Positions 14,412 through 21,040 of a DNA stretch of 21,040 nucleotides are shown here, piece after piece. Each line of letters opens with the position of its first letter. Within the stretch, counting starts at the first letter, position 1. The stretch covers positions 1 through 21,040 of the forward strand of contig JACTVT010000042.1 of assembly GCA_014465955.1 (NCBI GenBank). Reading direction: 5' to 3'. Origin of the DNA: Eubacterium sp. (GTDB taxonomy: Bacteria > Bacillota > Clostridia > Oscillospirales > Acutalibacteraceae). Below the pieces are notes generated by a model. That model searched no databases, was not told where the DNA came from, and was given only the letters and a program-made list of their open reading frames with translations. The position numbers and the translations under genes are program-made.

Positions 14412-15362
14412 TTAATCCCTCACTTCATATTGAATTGAATTATGATTTTTACTGACAGTAAGAACTTTTTTTGAAATTTTCTTAACTATTTTTTCACCTG
14501 TGAAATGTTCATACGCAATAATTGTCTGACCGATTTCACGATCTGTATTCTGTAGTGACATTTCAAAATTTTCCTCGGACTTTGCCAACTCGGTTAAACG
14601 CTCGATTCCTGCATTTTTCAATTCTTCGGCACTTTCAACATTTGAATAATCATAAACTTCCGTTCTTTCATCAATGCCGAAATAAAATTGATTTTCGCCG
14701 ACTGAGCCATCCTCCTGCAAATATAAATGAATAACCTGACGCTCTTTTAATTCGCCCTTGCCAAGACAGATAAGATGATTTACAGGACAAGAATTCTTTT
14801 GAATAGATAAATCACAATCGTAATTATCAATTTCAATATCATCATTTTTGATTGCCGACAGTTCGACTGCACCGTTTTGATATTGCAGGGTCAGAACGAA
14901 ACCGATTTTGTTAAGTACATCGGTTATCCCTTCGATTAAAGTACAATACCGTTTGAAAGTAAAATTACTAATACTTGCAGAAGTAAAATGCGTAACGGTG
15001 AAAAAATCCGACAATCCCGTAAGATTGATTAACCTTTCAATAATTGAATACGGCTCACCCGACAAAATTAAATAATCACTGTTTGGAGCAGGAACTATAA
15101 TTTTTTCGCTGAGCATACCACGCCACGTTTTGCCCTTTAACGAAGCAGTACCGCTTGCCGTATCAATGCTATATGAATTGACTTTTCCGCCGAATTCGGT
15201 TTTATCAACACTTAAAAATTTGATTGATTTCATTTTTTCAAAAATATTCAAATCAAAATCCAGTTGAAAATCGTTTTCGTCACTTCCAACGGCAAAGTCA
15301 GCATTGCCGCTGTTAAAAATAAAACGTTCATTAAAAGAACTGTCAATTGCAATTAAATCCAT
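14412..15362 (-). CDS. Siphovirus tail hub protein, Gp37-like (Tal family)
   Basis: A 316-residue protein. The opening MDLIAIDSS followed by FELDFDLN-type sequence, and the later GKGELKERQVIHLYLQEDG and ERTEVYDY segments, are typical of the ReqiPepy6 Gp37-like tail proteins, which fold like the tail hub (gp27/Tal) that closes the tail tube. It overlaps the end of the Dit gene by 10 bases, so translation is coupled. It lacks a C-terminal peptidase or lysozyme extension, so it is the short structural form. Confidence 0.75.
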   Translation of the reverse strand: MDLIAIDSSFNERFIFNSGNADFAVGSDENDFQLDFDLNIFEKMKSIKFLSVDKTEFGGKVNSYSIDTASGTASLKGKTWRGMLSEKIIVPAPNSDYLILSGEPYSIIERLINLTGLSDFFTVTHFTSASISNFTFKRYCTLIEGITDVLNKIGFVLTLQYQNGAVELSAIKNDDIEIDNYDCDLSIQKNSCPVNHLICLGKGELKERQVIHLYLQEDGSVGENQFYFGIDERTEVYDYSNVESAEELKNAGIERLTELAKSEENFEMSLQNTDREIGQTIIAYEHFTGEKIVKKISKKVLTVSKNHNSIQYEVRD

Positions 15363-16207
15363 TCCGGCTCGCTCCTTTCCTGCAGCAAGGTAACTGTTAT
15401 CAATGCATTGTCGGAAACAGAAATCAGGTGCTCGCCTGACGGAATTTTTGCAAAAACATCATATTCTTTATTTCTGGCATACAATGCATCTGTCTCGTTG
15501 CCTGCTGCATCAATTTTTGATATTGCTTTGGCAAGAGAATTAATTTTAAGTTTTTCACCTTTCTGAAGCGTTATGTTAAAGCGGTAATTCTGACTTCCGA
15601 TTTCCAAAAACGGATTTACAATTGAATGACCGGGTGACGGCTCAATAATAACTTCAAAATTCGATGAAATAGCAAAATCGTTGTTGATTATCTCACTACT
15701 GATATTTGAGCGGTAAGTATAAGGATATTTATACGGGTATTTTTTTGTACCCGTGCTTTCAATAATATTACTGAAAGAACTTGTAACCTCTTTAATCCAT
15801 TCGGGCGAATCAGTCACAAGCGTAATATCCTTTTTCAGAAAATGCCTGTGTGTCAGATATGCCGACGGTGTTGACGATGTAATGAAGCACTTTAAATAAC
15901 AATCGCCGATATATAATCTGCCTGTTTCGTTGCTGTATGGATGTTCATTTTTATATCTGATATCCTTTTCAAAAATGCTGAGAATCTGATTTGCAGTATT
16001 CTTAACCTCGTCAATACTGCCGCTTATGTAGATTGTGCCGTTTTTTGTAACCACATCATCTTTGCCAAATGATGAAATATAGCCATACGGAGAATTTACA
16101 ATCCATGAATATGAGCGCAAATCGCCCTGACCCATAAAGAGTTTTCCGTCTTCGCCGAAACGAATTTCCGTGCCGTCAATTGCTACATATTTACACTTTT
16201 CAGACAT
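15353..16207 (-). CDS. Distal tail protein (Dit-like)
   Basis: A 284-residue protein in the position of Dit, straight after the tape measure gene. Dit hexamers join the tail tube to the hub and baseplate. A start at 16207 has GGGGAGGA upstream and overlaps the tape measure stop by 25 bases. The aromatic YPYKYPYTYR stretch at the middle and the final beta domain with LISVSDNALITVTLL are consistent with the two-domain Dit fold. The call rests on gene order plus general similarity. Confidence 0.7.
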   Translation of the reverse strand: MSEKCKYVAIDGTEIRFGEDGKLFMGQGDLRSYSWIVNSPYGYISSFGKDDVVTKNGTIYISGSIDEVKNTANQILSIFEKDIRYKNEHPYSNETGRLYIGDCYLKCFITSSTPSAYLTHRHFLKKDITLVTDSPEWIKEVTSSFSNIIESTGTKKYPYKYPYTYRSNISSEIINNDFAISSNFEVIIEPSPGHSIVNPFLEIGSQNYRFNITLQKGEKLKINSLAKAISKIDAAGNETDALYARNKEYDVFAKIPSGEHLISVSDNALITVTLLQERSEPEWI

Positions 16208-19200
16208 TTATTAATAATCCTCCCCGCTTGTCTTTCAGTCATAATGCCGTCAGATTTTTTAAATTCGGTTTTCAGCATTGAGCATAATTCATTTTTGAAA
16301 TCGTTGATTGAACTTTCAAGCCGCCTGCTGTCAGAAGCAGAATTATAATTATTAACTGCTGAATACTGACTGTTGTTATTGATATAGGTGTTACTGTAAT
16401 ACGCTTTCTGCATAGCGGCAGTAGTTTCAAGCGCTCCGTAATAACTACGTTCCAGCGCATCTAATGACGGCTGTAATGAAATTTTAGGGTTTTTCGGCGT
16501 TGATGCAGTCATAAGCGTTTCGGCAAGATTAACAGCTTCTTTCTCGACAAGATCAGAATTATTTTTTAAACCAAGGGCAACGCCTCTGTCCCAATCTCGA
16601 CCTGCTGCAATACCTTCTTTTGCAGGTGATTTACGACCTATAGAAATGTTAAATGTTTTTTTCAACCAGTCACCGAGACCTCTGGAAGCATTGCCGACAT
16701 CAGCCTTTTTATCATTAAGACCTATTTTGACGCCTTCACCGAAATCTTTACCTGCATTAGTTCCCTCGGTTTTTAAATCATAACTGTTTATTTCAGTTCT
16801 GATACTTTCGATTGTATCACCAAAGGCTTTTTTTGAACCATTTGGCAGTGTCTCGTATGCCCTTAAGATTTCAAGACACATTGAAATTTGCTCATCGGAA
16901 AGCTGACCGCCTGAATCAATTGTTTGCTGAACCGTTGCAAGATAAGCACTTACTGTTTCCTGATTTGTTTCAAGGAAATCACTTGAAAATTCATCGTTGA
17001 TTTTTTTCTTTTCCATAAAGAAATTTAACGAATTTGCAAGTGCAGTATCATTCGCGGTTTGGTTGTTTGCAAGAGAAGTCTCATTAAATGAATTCTCTGC
17101 CTCAAACATTTCGTTGTTATAATCAATAAACTGTTGTTTAAATGATTCGTAGCCGTCTGCAGTTGCAAGTTCTTTTTGCGTAATCAGGTCTATTGTGTCT
17201 TTAAGTTTGGCATCTGCAGCAGCTTTTGCCTCATCTCGCTGTTGATTTATCCGAGCAGATTCCTCTTTATACGCTTCATCTTCTTTTGACATTGTTCGTT
17301 CAAGTGCTAAAATTTTTGCCGCCGCCGCGTCATCTGCGGCAGTTTTTGCAGCCACACAAGCCGTTTGCGCTTTGGAAATATAATTTGCAGCCTGATCGTC
17401 TGTCAAACTGTTTTCAGCCTCGACAAGCGTTTTGACTTTATCCTGCGTTTCTCTGAATAACTCTGCCTGCTGCTCTGTAATAAGATTTAATTGTTCAAAC
17501 AAATCGGCAAGTTCCTGTTTTTCCGTATCGGTAAGTTCTCGGCGCTCATCAGACGCAACAGATGCAATATCAACAATCTTTTGTTGAATTTCATCATACT
17601 GCTGCTCAAGCTCTGCATTTTTATCGGAAAAATCAAGACTTTGCTTAATATTTTCGATAGAGCCGTCGGCAAGTTCAACTTTTTCTTTGAAATCGGAAAT
17701 GCCGTCGCCGATTGCATTAATTGTGTCCTGCGTTTCTTTTGAACCGTAAGCAAGACTTCTGTATGCAGCGTATAAGCCTGCAATAAGAGCCGTTGCACCG
17801 ATAATAGCGATACACCACGCACTGCCGGCACCGAATGCAGAAACCATAGAAGAGGCCTGCTGCGCCGTGTTGCCCGTTGCGCCATTAACCTCTAAAATTG
17901 CTTTCGCTAAACTTTTTACGCCTTTTGTGCTGTCATCGAGCCTCATTTTACCGATTACCGATATAAACTTGCCTGCTGTCGTTGCGGCGGCACCCACTCC
18001 GCTTGTGAGCTTGCCTAAAACAAGCAGTAACGGACCTGCTCCCGTAACCATAGCGGCAAATCTGATAACCGTTTTACGCTGCGAATCGTCAAGGTTTCCG
18101 AACCATTTTGCAAGGTCCTTGATTTTTTCAGTGCCTTTTTCAACGTACGGCATTAAATCTTCGCCGAATGTAATTGCCACATTGTGAAGTTCGTTTTTAA
18201 CGATCTGAATTTTGCTTTCAAGAGTTTCATAACGGGTTGCCGCTTCCTTTTGCAAAGCAGTATTTTCATTCCATGCTTTATTTGCAGTATTCACTGTATC
18301 GGTTAATAAACCGCTTGCACCTGACAAAGCAAGAATGGTATTTGACATTCTTACTTCTTTAATATCCAAATCATCAAGAACGGCAACAGCCGACTTGCCG
18401 TTACGTTCGGTATCATTAAGCCCCTCGGTAAAGGCGCCGATTGCGGCGACTGCATCTTTTCCCCAAAGTTCCTTGAATTCCGAAACGCTCATATTAGAAA
18501 CGCTTGCAAATTTACTCAGATCACTTGAACCCGTTTCAACGGCGAGTTGTACTTTTTTAAGAAGTTTGCTGAATGCCGAGCCGCCTTCCTCTGCCTCAAT
18601 ACCGACAGAATTCAGAGCAGTTGCAACTGCCATCATCTGACTTTGTGAAAGTCCTGTAATTTCGCCCGTAGATGCAAGGCGCATCGCCATATTGACGATA
18701 TCCGCCTCGGTGGTGGCAAAATTATTGCCAAGGTCAACGATTACAGAGCCTAAGCGCTCATAATCATCGGCGGACATACCTGTAATATTTGCAAATTTAG
18801 CAAGAGCACTTGCGGCTTCTTCTGCCGAAAGATTTGTACTTTCGCCGAGATTTACCATTACCTCGGTAAAGTTCATTAAATCATTTGTTTTAATGCCTAA
18901 TTGCCCTGCAACCTCTGCAATTCCGGCAATTTCTTCAGCTGTAGCAGGAATTTCGGTTGACAAATCAAGGATAGAATTATACAGAGATGCAAATTGTTCA
19001 TCAGTGGCATCGACAGTCTTTCTTACACCTGTAAACGCACTTTCATAATCTATGGCGGCATCAATTGCCGTATAGCCCAAAGCGGCGGTGGCACCTGATA
19101 CTATGGAAAGCTTTTTGCCTGCACTTTCAAGCTTGTCACCTGCATTAGTAAGCATATCGCCGTATTGCGATGCACTTTTGCCCGCTGCGAGCCATTTTGA

Positions 19201-19578
19201 ATTGCTTTCTTTCAATTCCCGATTAACGGCACCCAGCTGTTTTTCAAGGTTGTTCAAAGTGGCAACAGCATTGTTATACTGCATTTCTGCTTTTTTGGTT
19301 TCTTCGGAGTTTTCGCCTGTTGCCTTTGCAGTATCTTCCATTTCATTGTGCAGTTTTGCACACATTTGCTGCTGAGTTTTAATCTGCTTTTCAAGAAGTT
19401 TTGATTTATCAATCAGTTTTTCCTGCGCTTTGGTTTCATCGTTATATGTAGATGCAAGAGCACGCCCCTCGGCGCGGAGAGCCTGCTGCTGCCGCCTCAG
19501 TTTATTCATAGTTGCCGTATAGGCGGCTTCACCGTCAAGGACAAGCGTTGTTTTTATGTTGCCTTTTGCAACAGCCAT
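16183..19578 (-). CDS. Tail tape measure protein (TP901 family)
   Basis: An 1131-residue protein that sets tail length and is ejected with the DNA. GGAGGTGT precedes the ATG at 19578. Residues about 20-150 form a long coiled coil. The TP901 core (about 160-500) is clear from segments such as IDYESAFTGVRKTVDATDE and EVAGQLGIKTNDLMNFTEVM. A hydrophobic stretch near 585-610 (WCIAIIGATALIAGLYAAY) is a likely membrane-inserting segment. Further coiled coil follows to about 900, and the C-terminal end carries MTERQAGRIINKCL. By the usual relation of about 0.15 nm per residue this gives a tail near 170 nm, in keeping with a long-tailed siphovirus. No lysozyme or peptidase domain was seen. Confidence 0.93.
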   Translation of the reverse strand: MAVAKGNIKTTLVLDGEAAYTATMNKLRRQQQALRAEGRALASTYNDETKAQEKLIDKSKLLEKQIKTQQQMCAKLHNEMEDTAKATGENSEETKKAEMQYNNAVATLNNLEKQLGAVNRELKESNSKWLAAGKSASQYGDMLTNAGDKLESAGKKLSIVSGATAALGYTAIDAAIDYESAFTGVRKTVDATDEQFASLYNSILDLSTEIPATAEEIAGIAEVAGQLGIKTNDLMNFTEVMVNLGESTNLSAEEAASALAKFANITGMSADDYERLGSVIVDLGNNFATTEADIVNMAMRLASTGEITGLSQSQMMAVATALNSVGIEAEEGGSAFSKLLKKVQLAVETGSSDLSKFASVSNMSVSEFKELWGKDAVAAIGAFTEGLNDTERNGKSAVAVLDDLDIKEVRMSNTILALSGASGLLTDTVNTANKAWNENTALQKEAATRYETLESKIQIVKNELHNVAITFGEDLMPYVEKGTEKIKDLAKWFGNLDDSQRKTVIRFAAMVTGAGPLLLVLGKLTSGVGAAATTAGKFISVIGKMRLDDSTKGVKSLAKAILEVNGATGNTAQQASSMVSAFGAGSAWCIAIIGATALIAGLYAAYRSLAYGSKETQDTINAIGDGISDFKEKVELADGSIENIKQSLDFSDKNAELEQQYDEIQQKIVDIASVASDERRELTDTEKQELADLFEQLNLITEQQAELFRETQDKVKTLVEAENSLTDDQAANYISKAQTACVAAKTAADDAAAAKILALERTMSKEDEAYKEESARINQQRDEAKAAADAKLKDTIDLITQKELATADGYESFKQQFIDYNNEMFEAENSFNETSLANNQTANDTALANSLNFFMEKKKINDEFSSDFLETNQETVSAYLATVQQTIDSGGQLSDEQISMCLEILRAYETLPNGSKKAFGDTIESIRTEINSYDLKTEGTNAGKDFGEGVKIGLNDKKADVGNASRGLGDWLKKTFNISIGRKSPAKEGIAAGRDWDRGVALGLKNNSDLVEKEAVNLAETLMTASTPKNPKISLQPSLDALERSYYGALETTAAMQKAYYSNTYINNNSQYSAVNNYNSASDSRRLESSINDFKNELCSMLKTEFKKSDGIMTERQAGRIINKCLKSVNM

Positions 19579-19596
19579 TGTTACACCTCCTGCGTT

Positions 19597-20172
19597 TTAA
19601 ATATCGACATACTCTGCCGATACGGTCTGCGATTTCTGATAGTCCGATGATGTTTTCAGCAATTCCCTTTGCAATAGAGAAATTGTGCGCCACGTTGAAT
19701 TCAGAAACTCTTTATCGCTCATTGCAAAATGCTTTTTTACAAAAAAGTAATTGAACGCCCACAAATCCGTTTCACTTTCAGGAGCGTTCGGATCTGATAA
19801 AACCGAATTCATTTCCTGCAATTCAATCTGCAAAGACTCACTCGGCATATAATTAAGCATTCCGTCAAGCACCACGCTCTCGTATTCGCCCATTTCATCT
19901 TCATTGAAATACTCGACAAAGGTTTCAATATTAAAGTCATTGTCGGCACTCACACAAGCTGAGAACAGCAATAGAACAATGCAATCATAATCGTTTGACA
20001 CAACGCCGTGCACCAATTCTTTAAAAGATAGTTGCTTCTGCACTACTTCCATAGAATTGTTTTCGGCAATCAGCATTGTTCTGTTATTCCAGCAGAGCAC
20101 ACGTGCTTTGTTTGTTTTTTCGTTTACGATATTCTCATACGCAAACAATTCTGATAATTTTGTTAATGCCAT
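19597..20172 (-). CDS. Tail assembly chaperone (fused G/GT-like)
   Basis: A 191-residue protein between the major tail protein and the tape measure gene, the position of the siphovirus tail chaperones gpG and gpGT. In most phages these come from one gene and a programmed -1 frameshift. Here both parts are in one frame: an N-terminal G-like part (about 1-140) and a C-terminal part with HFAMSDKEFLNSTWRTISLL, a form common to the T segment. An A_AAA_AAG heptamer is present near residues 145-147. The start at 20172 has no Shine-Dalgarno sequence directly before it; AAGGAG lies beyond a strong hairpin. Assigned from gene order plus the C-terminal pattern. Confidence 0.7.
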   Translation of the reverse strand: MALTKLSELFAYENIVNEKTNKARVLCWNNRTMLIAENNSMEVVQKQLSFKELVHGVVSNDYDCIVLLLFSACVSADNDFNIETFVEYFNEDEMGEYESVVLDGMLNYMPSESLQIELQEMNSVLSDPNAPESETDLWAFNYFFVKKHFAMSDKEFLNSTWRTISLLQRELLKTSSDYQKSQTVSAEYVDI

Positions 20173-20215
20173 AAATCTAAAAAGCGGAGCGGATTTACCG
20201 CTCCGCCTGCTCCTT
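20173..20215 (-). promoter_or_regulatory. Hairpin between major tail gene and chaperone (attenuator or SD-bridging structure)
   Basis: A perfect 9-bp stem GCGGAGCGG/CCGCTCCGC (20184-20192 with 20198-20206) with a 5-base loop. On the minus strand it is followed by TTTTT, as in a terminator. AAGGAG (20215-20210) lies 3 bases before the stem and the chaperone ATG lies 11 bases after it. The structure could partly terminate transcription after the abundant tail tube protein, or bring the ribosome site close to the ATG when folded. Confidence 0.75.
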
Positions 20216-20221
20216 ATTCAA

Positions 20222-20836
20222 TTAGCCTTCCGATACAGGCGCTTTTACAGGGTATTTGACTTCATCAAACCAAGTATTACCGATTTCAGGCGTGTAACCT
20301 GCTGCATCTGTTCTTGTTGAAATCTTAAGAAGTCCGTTCATTGCTTTTGAGAAGCTGAACTCAATTGACGGGAGCCCAAACGTAAATCCTGTTTTTGTTT
20401 TTGATTCCGCCTCTTCCGACGGGTGCTTGGCGGTACCACAATAAAGAACTACAAACTTACTGTTGCCTTTGCTCATTGAAAGTTCAAGAAGCAGAGCAAG
20501 TTTAGGAGCCTGATCACCGTCTTTTTCAACCATCGAACCATTTTCATCAATTGAATGACCGTAAATTTCAGCCTCTGTTTCCTGCGTCATACCGGAAGCA
20601 TCGAGCGTTACCGTATAACTTGCTATTTCATTACCGCCCTCTTCAACTGAATCGTTGGAATTAAGTTCCTGCTCTGCATAACCCGGAGCGAGAGCAACCT
20701 TACGACATCTTGTTAAAACCTTAACTTCACCATGTGATAATTTATCTGCTGTGTCTTCGTTTACAAGTGCGTATCCTGCACGTTTTACGCCGACAATCTT
20801 AGGAATAATTCTGTTAAAATCGACTGTTTCAGCCAT
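20222..20836 (-). CDS. Major tail tube protein (phi13-like family)
   Basis: A 204-residue protein forming the tail tube of a siphovirus. Its start at 20836 follows GAGGAT. The opening, with VGVKRAGYALVNED and the ALAPGYAEQELNSNDS segment, and the later YGHSIDENG and GFTFGLPSIEFSFSKA parts match the phi13-type major tail proteins of Gram-positive phages. Length is normal. The gene is followed by a strong hairpin, which fits the need for more of this protein than of downstream ones. Confidence 0.88.
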   Translation of the reverse strand: MAETVDFNRIIPKIVGVKRAGYALVNEDTADKLSHGEVKVLTRCRKVALAPGYAEQELNSNDSVEEGGNEIASYTVTLDASGMTQETEAEIYGHSIDENGSMVEKDGDQAPKLALLLELSMSKGNSKFVVLYCGTAKHPSEEAESKTKTGFTFGLPSIEFSFSKAMNGLLKISTRTDAAGYTPEIGNTWFDEVKYPVKAPVSEG

Positions 20837-20839
20837 TTT

Positions 20840-21040
20840 CTAATCCTCACTTTCGTTGTAATAATAATTTAACTGTAAATCAAATCGTTTAAGTCCTGTG
20901 TCCTTTTCGTAAGTCTCATAGCCGTCTGAAATGTAAAAGCCTGCTGCATATAAAGCCTTTTTGCAGGATTTCTTTAAGTTCCTGAATTCAAGTCTGTTTC
21001 GTATATCCTGTTTCAGATAAAAACTGACTGTGATTTCATC
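20840..21040 (-). CDS. Phage tail terminator / head-tail connector protein (partial)
   Basis: Only the last 66 residues are in the window; the frame is open to the right edge, so the start lies outside. The visible part begins DEITVSFYLKQDIRNRLEF and ends LQLNYYYNESED. It contains DGYETYEKDTGLKRFDLQL, a pattern seen in small siphovirus proteins that sit just before the major tail gene and cap the tail tube or join it to the neck. The stop TAG lies 3 bases before the major tail ATG, so translation is likely coupled. The call relies mostly on gene order. Confidence 0.6.
   Translation of the reverse strand, partial: DEITVSFYLKQDIRNRLEFRNLKKSCKKALYAAGFYISDGYETYEKDTGLKRFDLQLNYYYNESED

Overview
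The window looks like chromosome from an AT-rich Gram-positive anaerobe of the Clostridia, probably a gut member of the Oscillospiraceae/Ruminococcus/Eubacterium type. The evidence is the SCIFF peptide and its radical-SAM maturase (a near-universal Clostridia marker), an acetyl-CoA-hydrolase-family CoA-transferase typical of fermentative clostridia, a secreted GH30-like glycosidase next to a subtilase carrying BspA-type leucine-rich repeats, strong AGGAGG-type ribosome binding sites and ordinary sigma-A promoters. Species cannot be set from the sequence alone.

Left part, chromosomal (1-9475). The window opens inside the C-terminal domain of an Orn/Lys/Arg-type decarboxylase. A sigma-A promoter overlapping its end serves a 48-residue SCIFF peptide (529-675). 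A terminator-like hairpin then separates that gene from the SPASM radical-SAM maturase (753-2144). A CoA-transferase gene follows closely and may be read through from the same promoter. A stand-alone E2-type acyltransferase has its own good promoter (3504-3532). It converges on a secreted S8 protease with a chitobiase-like domain and LRR_5 repeats, and a bidirectional terminator lies between them. The protease sits downstream of a membrane-anchored or secreted GH30-like glycosidase, and the two minus-strand genes probably form one transcript. The GH30 promoter and the promoter of the divergent tRNA-Leu(UAG) are interlocked in the same 37 bp.

Right part, prophage (about 9480-21040, continuing past the right edge). 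Immediately downstream of the tRNA-Leu gene begins the late end of a siphovirus-like prophage, all on the minus strand. Reading in the direction of transcription (right to left) the order is: partial tail terminator/connector gene, phi13-type major tail protein, tail assembly chaperone, TP901-type tape measure protein, Dit-like distal tail protein, Gp37-like hub protein, a baseplate/appendage protein, a collagen-like receptor-binding/baseplate protein, an XhlA-like holin component, a palindrome-rich dispersed repeat block, a holin-CHAP-SH3 fusion endolysin and a small SH3-like protein. The late operon then terminates. A lone unknown gene with its own candidate promoter and terminator lies between that terminator and the tRNA, as moron (lysogenic cargo) genes often do. 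Integrase, repressor, replication, packaging and head genes must lie beyond the right edge.

The most interesting items are these. The SCIFF peptide keeps six cysteines but has serine at both positions that form the characterised thioether in CteA (by memory of that work). A holin-like membrane segment is fused in frame to a CHAP endolysin. A GC-rich palindromic repeat block is inserted in the lysis cassette and supplies the stop codon of the upstream gene. The tail chaperone is a single fused reading frame that still carries an A_AAA_AAG slippery heptamer. The start of that same gene is separated from its only good Shine-Dalgarno sequence by a strong hairpin. No stretch longer than about 300 bases lacks a feature.
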